DNA from: Nanoarchaeales archaeon
Lineage (GTDB): Archaea > Nanobdellota > Nanobdellia > Woesearchaeales > UBA583
Direction of reading: 5' to 3'
Assembly (NCBI GenBank): GCA_013215525.1
Contig: JABSQY010000015.1
Location: 1-26,864, forward strand
DNA length: 26,864 bases
Shown here: positions 15,801 through 23,522 of the stretch, one piece after another
Layout of the letters: each line of letters begins with the position of its first letter
Position numbering within the stretch: position 1 is the first letter of the stretch
Program-made: the position numbers and the translations under genes
Notes under the pieces: model-generated
Databases searched by the model: none
What the model was told of the DNA's origin: nothing
Seen by the model: the letters and a program-made list of their open reading frames with translations, nothing else

Positions 15801-15823
15801 ATAAAATTAAATCAAAGATTTAA
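15801..15823 (+). repeat. 23-bp direct repeat, right copy, containing copy 5 of the 13-bp element
   Basis: Ends 2 bases from the stop codon of the 600-aa gene. The core AAATCAAAGATTT is at 15809-15821. Confidence 0.7.
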
Positions 15824-15825
15824 TT

Positions 15826-17628
15826 TTATAATAACACTATTAAAATTCCAAGTATTGATGCAACAACTACTAATGAAGTTCTTAAAACTGATGAATCTGA
15901 TTTAAAATCTCCTTTAATTTTAATACCTTGAGTTCCACCAATAGTTCCAGTTTTTAATGGGTCCACTCCTGTTAAAAATAAATCATCAAATGCAAATTGT
16001 CCAATTCCTGAAATATTGTATGTTAGTGTCCATGTATTATTTATGTTTTCAGTTCCTAAGTATTTATCTAAAGATGAATTTGAAGGATTTAAATTATGTA
16101 GTAATGCGAATTGAAACATTGTTCCATTATAAATTGGGTCGTTTAAAGTTGTGTTTGTATCTTGCGTGTTGTACCATGGTGAATTTGAAAACACTAAAGA
16201 TGAAGTTAGATTAAAATCATTTGGAATAAAATTGTACACAACTACGGATTGTCCGCGTGGTGTTGGAAGATTTCCTAAGTTTGATACTTTAATATCAATT
16301 CTATAATTACTATCAGAAATTCTTGTAATATTTTTTGTAATTTCTAACCAGTATCCAGTTGCTACATAAATTCTTTTTGTAAATCCAATGTCACCATTCA
16401 TTGACTCGGTTTGACTTTTCATTTGAGTTCCATCGTCATGTAATGTATTTTCTATATCCATCCATACAATTGGAGAAGATGAATATGTATAATTAAAAAA
16501 CCACTCAGTTCCAACATTATCCCAAGGGTTTGTAGAGTTTAATAAAATGCCTGGCGTGAATATGTTTTGTAGTGATGCTCCAGAAATTGTGTCCACATCA
16601 ATTGAAGAAGGGTTTGTAAATCCAGTATTATTAAAGTTTCTTTCAGATACCCACATCGTAACTTTTGTTAAATTAACAATAAAACTTGTATCAGATTCAA
16701 CAAAAGATCTAACTCTCCATGTTGCGTTATCTCCTTGTAAAACATTTACTTGAAATTTATTAAATTCTAAATTCACATCAGCAACCGCTGTGATTTTATC
16801 AATATTAATTGAAGATAAAGATTCATTAAAAGTATATGAAATTGTTGAATTTAAAAAATCAATAATTCCATCTGATTCAAAATTATTTGGAACATTTATA
16901 TCATAAGATATGTTTAAGTTTTCACCAGAATTAATACAATTATTATTTAAAACATTCCAAGTTAAAGTTCTGTTATCTGAAAATGATGCATTCGCAGAAT
17001 CAAGTCCAGTTAAACTTAAAGTATCAAATGTGAAATCAATAGGTATTGATTGAGTAACTGTTTTTGTTTTTTGGAAAATTTGTAAATTAGAAATACAAGT
17101 AGAAGAGTACAATGATGAATTTAAATTGTTAACAATTAAATCAGTTACACCAAACGATAATCCAGATAGTGTACTTGAGTGCGTGTATGATGTTGTAAAA
17201 TTAATTAAAGGTTTTACGTATGATGAATTAATATTGTATGTAAAAGATGAGTTTTCACCAATTCCTAAATCAGGCACATATAATTCTAAGTTATCTCCAA
17301 TCGTGTCAAAAACTCCAACAAATCCAAAATTTCCTGAAGAATAACTTATATTATAAATACCTTGAATACTAGAAAGAGCAACTTTAATAGATTCAATTGA
17401 ATCTATTGCATTTACATTTTCAATAAAAATTTCTCCTGAAATTGTATAAGATTTAGTTTCTCCTGAGTTTGAATATAATCCTGAACTTGCACCAAGTGGG
17501 TCGTATGTTGTTTGTTCATTAACATACTCAGTAACTTTAACATTTACAACTTCAGTTGTAGAAAAAGCTAAATTAGAAAGTAAAATTATTATAAAAAAGT
17601 GTAGAAATAATTTAAATAATTTTGTCAT
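15826..17628 (-). CDS. Glycoprotein-like surface protein with C-terminal anchor (paralogue A)
   Basis: The 600-aa protein has a signal peptide (1-23), a long outer beta-rich region with about twenty N-x-S/T sequons and only two outer cysteines (C178, C231), and a hydrophobic C-terminal helix (about 583-600). It aligns along its whole length with the 604-aa protein at 18589-20403. Shared blocks include Y-x-P-L-G-A near 43-47, A-T-G-Y-W-L-E-I-x-K-N-I-T-R, V-V-V-Y-N-F-I-P and F-D-D-L-F-L-T-G-V-D-P-L near the C-terminus, and both cysteines are conserved. The outer part probably forms stacked DUF11/Ig-like domains. It likely sits in the cell envelope; a specific role is not known. A TATA box (minus strand, near 17648-17655) suggests its own promoter. 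Confidence 0.78.
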   Translation of the reverse strand: MTKLFKLFLHFFIIILLSNLAFSTTEVVNVKVTEYVNEQTTYDPLGASSGLYSNSGETKSYTISGEIFIENVNAIDSIESIKVALSSIQGIYNISYSSGNFGFVGVFDTIGDNLELYVPDLGIGENSSFTYNINSSYVKPLINFTTSYTHSSTLSGLSFGVTDLIVNNLNSSLYSSTCISNLQIFQKTKTVTQSIPIDFTFDTLSLTGLDSANASFSDNRTLTWNVLNNNCINSGENLNISYDINVPNNFESDGIIDFLNSTISYTFNESLSSINIDKITAVADVNLEFNKFQVNVLQGDNATWRVRSFVESDTSFIVNLTKVTMWVSERNFNNTGFTNPSSIDVDTISGASLQNIFTPGILLNSTNPWDNVGTEWFFNYTYSSSPIVWMDIENTLHDDGTQMKSQTESMNGDIGFTKRIYVATGYWLEITKNITRISDSNYRIDIKVSNLGNLPTPRGQSVVVYNFIPNDFNLTSSLVFSNSPWYNTQDTNTTLNDPIYNGTMFQFALLHNLNPSNSSLDKYLGTENINNTWTLTYNISGIGQFAFDDLFLTGVDPLKTGTIGGTQGIKIKGDFKSDSSVLRTSLVVVASILGILIVLL

Positions 17629-17686
17629 AATATATACATAAACTTTATATTTATAAAATTGTTTGTTACCTTAAAAGAAAAAGAAA

Positions 17687-18424
17687 CTAATCTTCCTTTT
17701 TCATTTTTCTAATTCCACGAACAATTTCAATTACTAAAATAATTAATAATAGTATATTAATTATCATCCAAAAAAGTATACTTCCTTGAATTCCCCCATA
17801 ATAAATTGGAACTGAGGAGTATTCAACAATCCCAGTCGAAGGTGATTTTGAATCTATGTCCCAAGTTGCAATTGAATTATTTATCGTAACATCAGTATCA
17901 TAAATTTCTAAATATGTGAAAGATTTAGATTCAGGAATTTCTAAACTAAATGTTCCTTGTCTTATTTCAATTGATGTGTCTTCTCTAATTGGAAATTCTA
18001 AGGATTTAAATAATATTCCTGAACTATCATAAGATAAAGTATAATCTAAATCAATTGGATATTTAAATCCAGGTAATAAAGGTAGATAAATATCAATTGC
18101 AATAATTACATCAGTTTCAGTTTCGAATAATTGTGACTGAATTGGATTCCCATGTTTATCTTTAATTGTATAACTCTCTAATTTAATTTGTGAACTACTA
18201 CCTTGTACTACTTTTCCAATTTTAAATTCAACTCTTCCAGGAACAATTCCTACAATGTGAATATTTTGTAAAGTAATATCTTTTGAAATGTCAATTGTAT
18301 CATCAGAATTAATTTTAATTTTTGTATCATATTGTGAAAATATTTCAATTGCTCCAAATGCAGTTGATGTTAAAAACATAATTACACAAAAACTAAATAA
18401 TAATTTGAAATTTTTTAAAATCAT
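17687..18424 (-). CDS. Secreted protein with C-terminal membrane anchor between the glycoprotein paralogues
   Basis: I place the start at 18424 (245 aa): a signal peptide (MILKNFKLLF to T-A-F-G, about 1-24), a cysteine-free outer beta-rich region, a membrane helix (about 215-235) and a basic tail (RGIRKMKKED). The frame stays open for 23 more codons to an ATG at 18493, but a minus-strand TATA box (CTTTATAAAA, 18446-18455) lies 22-31 nt before 18424, inside the longer version. The outer domain includes a D-I-D-S-K-S-P-S-T-G-I-V-E-Y-like membrane-proximal part similar in layout to the 254-aa protein at 10264-11028. The position between two paralogous surface proteins suggests a shared surface assembly. 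Confidence 0.72.
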   Translation of the reverse strand: MILKNFKLLFSFCVIMFLTSTAFGAIEIFSQYDTKIKINSDDTIDISKDITLQNIHIVGIVPGRVEFKIGKVVQGSSSQIKLESYTIKDKHGNPIQSQLFETETDVIIAIDIYLPLLPGFKYPIDLDYTLSYDSSGILFKSLEFPIREDTSIEIRQGTFSLEIPESKSFTYLEIYDTDVTINNSIATWDIDSKSPSTGIVEYSSVPIYYGGIQGSILFWMIINILLLIILVIEIVRGIRKMKKED

Positions 18425-18446
18425 AATATAAATTTGAAATTTAAGT

Positions 18447-18454
18447 TTTATAAA
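18447..18454 (-). promoter_or_regulatory. TATA box that decides the 18424 start
   Basis: TTTATAAA-type box on the minus strand, 23-30 nt upstream of the ATG at 18424. Transcripts begun from it could not encode the longer frame from 18493. Confidence 0.6.
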
Positions 18455-18505
18455 GATTTGTAATAACCTAATAAACATAGAATAGAGCGGCATATTGAAT
18501 AATTG

Positions 18506-18551
18506 AATTTTAGAAATAATTATGTATAAGTAATTAGAATTTTAGAAATAA
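18506..18551. repeat. Two 14-bp direct repeats upstream of the 245-aa gene
   Basis: AATTTTAGAAATAA occurs at 18506-18519 and 18538-18551, a 32-bp period. They lie between the end of the 604-aa gene and the 245-aa gene promoter and could be tandem regulator sites. Confidence 0.45.
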
Positions 18552-18588
18552 AAGTTAAACAATTAAAAAATATTTTTTAAAATATTTT

Positions 18589-20403
18589 TTAAAATAAGAA
18601 AACTAAAGCTGCAATTAAAACAGCAAGTCCACTTAAAATGTACTCAGTATTTGAAGATACAACTCTATATACACTTTCAATTGAAAGTCCAGTAGTTCCA
18701 CCAACAGACTTAACAGCCAATGGATCGACTCCTGTTAGGAATAGATCATCAAAGTTAAACTCACCAGTTCCAGATAAACTATAGGAAATTGTTAATGAAT
18801 TGTTTTCAGTTAAAGACCCAGTATTACTATCTAAGGAAGTATTATATAAATTTCCAGCAGGTAATAATCCGTATTGAAACATTGTTCCATTATATGTTGG
18901 ATCAATTAATGTTGCGTTTGTTTCATCTACAGTAAACCACGGAGATGAGGAGTATGTGAAAGCACTTGTTAATGTGAATAAACTTGGAATAAAGTTATAT
19001 ACAACTACAACTTGATTTTCAGGTGTTGGTGATGTACCTAAGTTTGCAACACTTACTACAATGTCATAAGTTGAATCTCCCGTTCTTGTAATATTCTTTT
19101 TAATTTCTAACCAATAACCAGTTGCAATGTAAATTTCTTTAATATAAATTTCATTGTTTCCGTATGTTACTACTCTATCAGTTAATTGTACACCATCATC
19201 TAAGATAGTATTTTCTAAATCCATCCAAACAATTGGAGATGATGAAAATGTATAATTAAATAACCATTCTGAACCTAGATTGTTCCAATCAACTGTTGTT
19301 GAATTTAATAACATATTTGGATTATATGATTTTAATAAGTCAGCTCCTGAAATTGTATCATTATCTCTAATTGCAGGATTTGTAAATCCAGCACCAGCAC
19401 CACCACGAGTACTTACCCATAATGTTACAGATGTTAAGTTTACAGTAATGTCTGAATCTGAAAATGCAGTTGATGTGATTTTCCAAGTTGCGTTATCACC
19501 AATTAATAATTCTACTAGATATTTCTCGAATTCTAATTCAATGTCAGTTAAAGCTGAAATTGTATCAACAGTTACTCTTGAAAGTGTGTTGTCCAGTGTA
19601 TATGAAATTGTAGCATTTGTAAAAGGTAAATCAGCACTTACAGCAACACCAATTGGTGAAATAATATCATATGAAATGTCAACTGTTTCAGTTGCGTTAA
19701 TACAACCTAAAGCATTTACACCCCAAGTTAAAGTTCTATTAGTTACATCAATTACAACATTACTTGAATCTCCACCAGCAAGTGTTGGTACATCGTATGT
19801 AAAGTTAACTGGAGATCCAAAGTTAGGAATTGATAATGAATTTTGAACAATTGCTAAGTTATATACACAAGAATCTGGATATAATGTTGAATTTAGTCTA
19901 TTTGTTAATGTATCAGCTACATTAAATGAAAATCCAGATAATATATTTGCATCATACGCAGTTGTCATATCAATTGGAGATGGCACAGTAGTTGCATTGA
20001 TTGTATATGTATAAGTTGAATTTTGTCCTGCTGCTAAATCTGGAACATAAATAGTTGCATAATCAGAACCATAATTAATTTCAGTTACAAATCCAGTATT
20101 TCCAGAATCATATGCTAGTCCAATCATCTCTTTAATTTGAATGATTTTTACAGCAACGTTTTGAATTGAATCTTTTGGATGTGTATTTTTAATTACAATT
20201 TCTCCAGTTAAAGTATAGGATAATTGATTTTCTCCAGCTGTTGTCCAAACTCCAGTTTGAGCACCAAGTGGGCTATATGTAATTTCTTGATTAACATTTT
20301 CAGTGATTGAAACGTCAACAACGTTTACAGCTGCACTTGCAAATGTTACACTTACTATTGAGATTAGTAAGAATGATAGTATTTTATTTAATTTTTTAAA
20401 CAT
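18589..20403 (-). CDS. Glycoprotein-like surface protein with C-terminal anchor (paralogue B)
   Basis: This 604-aa protein has a signal peptide (1-24, ending F-A-S-A), a long Ser/Thr/Asn-rich beta region with many N-x-S/T sequons, two conserved cysteines (C179, C234) and a C-terminal hydrophobic helix (about 587-604). It is a full-length paralogue of the 600-aa protein and has the same F-D-D-L-F-L-T-G-V-D-P-L block before the anchor. The shared cysteines probably form one disulphide. Codon use is somewhat richer in GC-ending triplets than in the 600-aa gene, hinting at higher expression. It is divergent from the L15e leader region. The segment after the stop on the minus strand is a repeated T-rich tract suited to termination. 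The role is inferred to be structural or adhesive. Confidence 0.78.
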   Translation of the reverse strand: MFKKLNKILSFLLISIVSVTFASAAVNVVDVSITENVNQEITYSPLGAQTGVWTTAGENQLSYTLTGEIVIKNTHPKDSIQNVAVKIIQIKEMIGLAYDSGNTGFVTEINYGSDYATIYVPDLAAGQNSTYTYTINATTVPSPIDMTTAYDANILSGFSFNVADTLTNRLNSTLYPDSCVYNLAIVQNSLSIPNFGSPVNFTYDVPTLAGGDSSNVVIDVTNRTLTWGVNALGCINATETVDISYDIISPIGVAVSADLPFTNATISYTLDNTLSRVTVDTISALTDIELEFEKYLVELLIGDNATWKITSTAFSDSDITVNLTSVTLWVSTRGGAGAGFTNPAIRDNDTISGADLLKSYNPNMLLNSTTVDWNNLGSEWLFNYTFSSSPIVWMDLENTILDDGVQLTDRVVTYGNNEIYIKEIYIATGYWLEIKKNITRTGDSTYDIVVSVANLGTSPTPENQVVVVYNFIPSLFTLTSAFTYSSSPWFTVDETNATLIDPTYNGTMFQYGLLPAGNLYNTSLDSNTGSLTENNSLTISYSLSGTGEFNFDDLFLTGVDPLAVKSVGGTTGLSIESVYRVVSSNTEYILSGLAVLIAALVFLF

Positions 20404-20520
20404 TTTTAAATATATTAATAGATAAAATTGAAAAAATTAAATTTATATTATATTGTTACTACTTAGACAAAGATAATTTAAATAAAATAAACAAAACAAA
20501 TAAATTTGAATAAGTAAACA

Positions 20521-20529
20521 TATATAAAG
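20521..20529 (+). promoter_or_regulatory. TATA box in front of the structured region before L15e
   Basis: TATATAAAG at 20521-20529 is the best archaeal TATA box in the 346-base gap. It predicts an RNA start near 20548-20553, about 200 nt before the L15e start codon. A second, weaker box (TTATACATTTAAAA, 20679-20692) would start an RNA near 20704-20716. Confidence 0.55.
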
Positions 20530-20549
20530 GGAAAATGATTTATTTTTAC

Positions 20550-20670
20550 TAGCTAAATATAATAATTGGCGATGATGGATAAAACCTGATGCGGATTATT
20601 ACTTAATTAGCCATTTTCGAAAGAATTTGGTAAAAAATAAATTTTTTATTTCTACCACTAAATTTCGAAT
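20550..20670 (+). ncRNA. Candidate structured RNA or long leader upstream of L15e
   Basis: This is the rest of the 346-base gap (20404-20749), with no ORF. TGGC (20567-20570) can pair with GCCA (20610-20613), enclosing a GC-richer stretch. Within it, ATGATGG (20572-20578) and CCTGA (20585-20589) could form a tandem G-A kink-turn-like motif with a GG/CC stem. It is followed by a 54-nt imperfect hairpin from three helices: TTCGAAA/TTTCGAA (20616-20622 and 20663-20669), TGGTA/TACCA (20628-20632 and 20653-20657) and AAATAAA/TTTATTT (20635-20641 and 20645-20651). It could be a stable small RNA or a regulatory leader. No known RNA family is claimed. Confidence 0.4.
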
Positions 20671-20702
20671 AACTAAAATTATACATTTAAAATTGGGACA
20701 AT

Positions 20703-20753
20703 AGAAATTTTACAATTTCTGGCGACCAATTTTTTTGTTTCACAAAAAAATGG
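20703..20753 (+). promoter_or_regulatory. Two adjacent leader hairpins, the second covering the L15e start codon
   Basis: AGAAATT (20703-20709) pairs with AATTTCT (20714-20720). Directly after it, CCAATTTTTTTGT (20726-20738) pairs with ACAAAAAAATGG (20742-20753) around a TTC loop with one bulged A. The second stem contains the ATG at 20750. ATTGG (20692-20696) could compete for CCAAT (20726-20730) if the RNA starts upstream. This suggests translational control of the operon. Confidence 0.55.
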
Positions 20754-21328
20754 GTTATTTAAAATACATGAAAAAAGCTTGGGAACAACCTAGAGAAAAT
20801 CTAGGTCAAGCGTACAAAGATATGTTAATTTCTTACCGTGCAGGAAACTCTATTGAAAGAGTTGAAAAGCCAATGAGAATTGATAGAGCAAGAGCTTTAG
20901 GTTATAGAGCTAAACAAGGATTTACTGTAGCGAGAGTTAGAGTTATTCGTGGAGGTAAGAAAAATACTAGAATTGGTTCTGGACGTGATGGTGGAGATAA
21001 ATCTACTAAAATTACACAATCAAAGAATTACCAACAAATTTGTGAAGAGAGAGCACAAAAAAGATTTGTTAATTTAGAAGTTTTAAACTCATATTGGGTT
21101 GGACAAGATGAAAAGTACAAATACTATGAAATTATTATGGTTGATGTATACCATCCACAAATTATGGCAGATAAGAAGATTAATTGGATTATTTCAAATA
21201 AACATACAAGAAGAGCTATGAGAGGATTAACTTCAGCTGGTAAAACTTCAAGAGGTTTACAAAAGAAAGGAATCGGTTCTGAAAAGGCAAGACCTTCATT
21301 AAGAGCTAATGGGAGAAGACTAAGATAA
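20750..21328 (+). CDS. rpl15e: Large-subunit ribosomal protein L15e (eL15)
   Basis: The 192-aa protein matches archaeal/eukaryotic L15e from end to end: M-G-Y-L-K-Y-M-K-K-A-W-E-Q-P at the start, R-A-R-x-L-G-Y-R-A-K-Q-G-F near 50-62, the V-R-V-x2-G-G-K-K block, the central L-N-S-Y-W-V-G-Q-D-x-K-Y-K-Y-Y-E, and the basic tail R-P-S-L-R-A-N-G-R-R-L-R. I chose the ATG at 20750. An in-frame TTG at 20735 would add MFHKK, which the family lacks. eL15 binds 23S rRNA in the large subunit. The gene uses the AAC/TAC-rich codons of highly expressed genes. It is followed one base later by S8e, and its start codon is inside a leader hairpin. Confidence 0.97.
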   Translation: MGYLKYMKKAWEQPRENLGQAYKDMLISYRAGNSIERVEKPMRIDRARALGYRAKQGFTVARVRVIRGGKKNTRIGSGRDGGDKSTKITQSKNYQQICEERAQKRFVNLEVLNSYWVGQDEKYKYYEIIMVDVYHPQIMADKKINWIISNKHTRRAMRGLTSAGKTSRGLQKKGIGSEKARPSLRANGRRLR

Positions 21329-21329
21329 A

Positions 21330-21701
21330 ATGGCAAATAATCAACACAGATCAATTAGAATGGTTTCCGGTAAAAAATACATTGCAGGAAACAAACAAAA
21401 GGCGCACGAATTAGGTGGTTTAGCTGCTAACACTATTGTTGCAGATGTACGAGTTAAGGCTAAGAGAGTAATGGGTGGAAACACTAAATTATCTTTATTA
21501 TCTGCTAACAAAGTAATCATTGCGAACGGTAAGACTACTAAGACTGCAATTATTGAGTCTGTAACTGAAAACCCAGCTAACATTCACTTCACAAGAAGAA
21601 ATGTTATGACTAAGGGAACTATTGTAAAGACTGATTTAGGAGAAGTAATTATTACTTCAAGACCTGGTCAATCAGCTCAATTATTTGGAAAATTAAAATA
21701 A
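21330..21701 (+). CDS. rps8e: Small-subunit ribosomal protein S8e (eS8)
   Basis: The 123-aa protein shows the archaeal eS8 signature: R-M-V-S-G-K-K near the N-terminus, a basic central part (V-R-V-K-A-K-R-V-M-G-G-N-T-K-L-S-L-L) and the conserved E-N-P-A-N-x-H-F-x-R-R-N-x-x-T-K-G (about 80-96), ending T-S-R-P-G-Q. The N-terminal basic region is slightly shorter than in many relatives. It starts one base after the L15e stop, so the two form an operon, and it has the same codon bias. T-rich DNA after the stop (21702-21718) suits a terminator. Confidence 0.95.
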   Translation: MANNQHRSIRMVSGKKYIAGNKQKAHELGGLAANTIVADVRVKAKRVMGGNTKLSLLSANKVIIANGKTTKTAIIESVTENPANIHFTRRNVMTKGTIVKTDLGEVIITSRPGQSAQLFGKLK

Positions 21702-21776
21702 TTTTTTAATTTTTTTAAAACAAAATATTATTTATTCTATTAACAAAAATAAAAGTTATAATTTTACTATTTTAGA

Positions 21777-21792
21777 AAGATTTATTAATCTT
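21777..21792. promoter_or_regulatory. Inverted repeat overlapping the promoter of the 188-aa gene
   Basis: AAGATT-TATT-AATCTT is a perfect 6-bp inverted repeat whose middle is the only TATA-like sequence about 20-25 nt before the ATG at 21804. A possible operator. Confidence 0.3.
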
Positions 21793-21803
21793 AAAATCGA
21801 ATT

Positions 21804-22370
21804 ATGTTTATGACAAAAACTAAAGAAGTTATTTTAACACTTCCAAGAATTTCTAAATTTAAACCTAAAGGAATTTTTAGTGGAGAAATTTATAATAATG
21901 ATTATAGGGGTTGGTTAAATATGTATTTATTTTGTAATAGATCAGATATGTTTAATGGAAAACCGTTTAAATTGAATTCTGAAATTAAACAGCTTCGTGA
22001 GGCTCGAGCTATTTTTAAGTCTAAAAAGTTTAAGCAGGCAATTGAGTGTAGTCGTTATGTTGTTTTTGATAATGTATTAAAAGATATGAAAATTAAAATG
22101 GATGAAAAGAATTTACCTTATCATTTAACAAAACATTATCACGAGGTTAGATATTTAGGAAATACTTTTTTTGATAATTCTATCCCCATGGTTCATTTGT
22201 ATTTAGAAAATATTATCCAAAATAGTGCAGAATTAACTAGAGAAGATGGAGAGAAGTGTTTGGAACAATTATCAAATTCTGTATTTTTAAGAATGGATGA
22301 ATTTTTAGTTAAAAAGGGTTTAACTCTTGATTCAAAGTTATATATTAAAGAAAAAAAATTTAGTTATTAG
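21804..22370 (+). CDS. Soluble protein of unknown function, 188 aa
   Basis: There is no signal peptide or membrane helix. The composition is basic (many Lys) with aromatic and helical stretches, such as a run with R-E-A-R-A-I-F-K-S-K-K-F near 68-79, and two cysteines (near 49 and 87). ATG codons at 21804 and 21810 (M1, M3) are both possible; the position of the promoter favours neither strongly. It converges with the 199-aa gene, with 20 bases between stops. I do not recognise a family. The position next to a ribosomal operon is not enough to suggest a role. Confidence 0.65.
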   Translation: MFMTKTKEVILTLPRISKFKPKGIFSGEIYNNDYRGWLNMYLFCNRSDMFNGKPFKLNSEIKQLREARAIFKSKKFKQAIECSRYVVFDNVLKDMKIKMDEKNLPYHLTKHYHEVRYLGNTFFDNSIPMVHLYLENIIQNSAELTREDGEKCLEQLSNSVFLRMDEFLVKKGLTLDSKLYIKEKKFSY

Positions 22371-22390
22371 TTTAAATTTTATTTTATTTT

Positions 22391-22990
22391 TTATTGAGTT
22401 AGAAAATCTTCAAGTTTTAGAATTGTTGGTTTTCCGAATTCTAGTGCTTTTGTTAGTGGTTTTTTTTGATATTTTTCTTCAGATAATTTTTCTAGTTGTT
22501 CTGATTGTGACATGTACATTTGGTCGTGGAGAATTGATTTTGCGTATACTTTTTTTGTGTGAGAAATTTTTATTAATTCTTCAACTGGATTGTATACAAA
22601 TATCCTTCCAGCTTGCATTTGTGAAGTGTGTAGTAGTTTGTTTGAGATTTTATATACTTGTTTTGGATTGTGTCCGCAGTTTTTTATTCTTTGTGCGTGT
22701 CTTTGATATGGTTTAATAAAATCGTTATTTTGTCCACCTAAAAATATTGGCATAAATTGTTCACCGTTTGCTTTTGAGAAATGGAATTTTTCTACAAATT
22801 GTTCGAATGTTTCTTGTGACATTTTCCTTTGGAGAGATAAAATATAATTATTATTATTTATTCTGATTCCTAGTTCAGTATCGTTGTACACATTTTGGTT
22901 TGGAGTGTAGATTGTGACATTTGAATTTTGCGTAAAATTATTTTGAAATATTTGTTTAAATTGTTGTTTAGAAATTGTATTTGATTTCAT
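22391..22990 (-). CDS. Soluble protein of unknown function, 199 aa
   Basis: The protein is Asn/Gln-rich at the N-terminus (first 60 residues), then basic and helical, with a central part containing R-H-A-Q-R-I-K-N-C-G-H-N-P-K-Q. The C-terminus is Lys/Leu/Glu-rich. There are no membrane segments. No known domain is recognised. It is convergent with the 188-aa gene and followed upstream by the 127-aa membrane gene in the same direction, 54 nt away, so the two could share a transcript. Confidence 0.62.
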   Translation of the reverse strand: MKSNTISKQQFKQIFQNNFTQNSNVTIYTPNQNVYNDTELGIRINNNNYILSLQRKMSQETFEQFVEKFHFSKANGEQFMPIFLGGQNNDFIKPYQRHAQRIKNCGHNPKQVYKISNKLLHTSQMQAGRIFVYNPVEELIKISHTKKVYAKSILHDQMYMSQSEQLEKLSEEKYQKKPLTKALEFGKPTILKLEDFLTQ

Positions 22991-23044
22991 TTTAGAATAA
23001 GGTTTTATTTATTTTTTAAATTCAAAAAAATTTTACTTAATTAA

Positions 23045-23428
23045 TTAATTAAAACCGTTTTGTGTTGCACTATTTCTTAATTGGTGTAATCTTACATTTG
23101 AAGATTCAGTGTTTGTTTTTTTGATAATCATATTATCAGCTAAAACTACACCGTTTTGTACATTGTACATAGCACCATTACTTCCAATTGTAATTACATT
23201 ATCATTTTCATCTAACGTGTTTACATATCTATCAGTTACTAAAACAGCTCTTGTTGATTCAACTTTTGTGTTTTTTGTTAATGCGATTACAGAAATTTGT
23301 TCTGCTTTTTGTTCACCAATTTTTGGCGTCATATCAGAATCTGCTTTTTCAGATAAAATGTATCCAATTCCAGCAAATACGATGATTAAAAGTAAAATTG
23401 ACTTTACTAAACTATTTGTATTTTCCAT
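23045..23428 (-). CDS. Membrane-anchored small protein of unknown function
   Basis: A 127-aa protein with an N-terminal membrane helix (about 8-26: VKSILLLIIVFAGIGYIL) after a short polar start, then an outer region with beta character (V-L-V-T-D-R-Y-V, N-V-I-T-I-G-S-N-G-A-M-Y-N-V). It has no cysteine. The helix could be a signal anchor. A TTTATAAA-type box on the minus strand about 25-35 nt upstream supports this ATG. No family recognised. Confidence 0.65.
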   Translation of the reverse strand: MENTNSLVKSILLLIIVFAGIGYILSEKADSDMTPKIGEQKAEQISVIALTKNTKVESTRAVLVTDRYVNTLDENDNVITIGSNGAMYNVQNGVVLADNMIIKKTNTESSNVRLHQLRNSATQNGFN

Positions 23429-23522
23429 TATAATAATATATGATGTTTATTTTTTATAAAGGTTTGTGTTGTTCTCACTTGAAAAAGACAAATTTATAAA
23501 GAAAAATGAAGTTATTTGTATT

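Noticed and set aside
18425..18493. Longer start of the 245-aa anchored protein at 18493
   Set aside because: A good TATA box lies inside this extension and the signal peptide begins properly at 18424.
19280..19846. 188-aa open frame on the plus strand inside the 604-aa gene
   Set aside because: It is antisense to a well-supported paralogous gene, lacks domains and promoter, and arises from codon bias of the real frame.
20572..20589. Box C/D sRNA from ATGATGG (C box) and CTGA (D' box)
   Set aside because: The spacer of about seven bases is too short for a normal guide and no second C'/D pair is clear, so only a kink-turn-like possibility is kept.
20560..20615. Fluoride riboswitch-like start (GGCGATGATGG then CCTGATG) upstream of L15e
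   Set aside because: The first bases recall the fluoride motif, but the CC-GCC partner strands and pseudoknot of that motif are missing, and the gene downstream is a ribosomal protein, not a fluoride exporter.
20735..20749. TTG start for L15e adding five residues
   Set aside because: The family begins at the M-G-Y-x-K-Y motif encoded from 20750, and the extra codons are in the hairpin loop and arm.
23466..23522. Longer start of the 84-aa protein at 23466
   Set aside because: TTTATAAA at 23493-23500 is the promoter for an ATG at 23523; the extension reads through it and looks non-coding.
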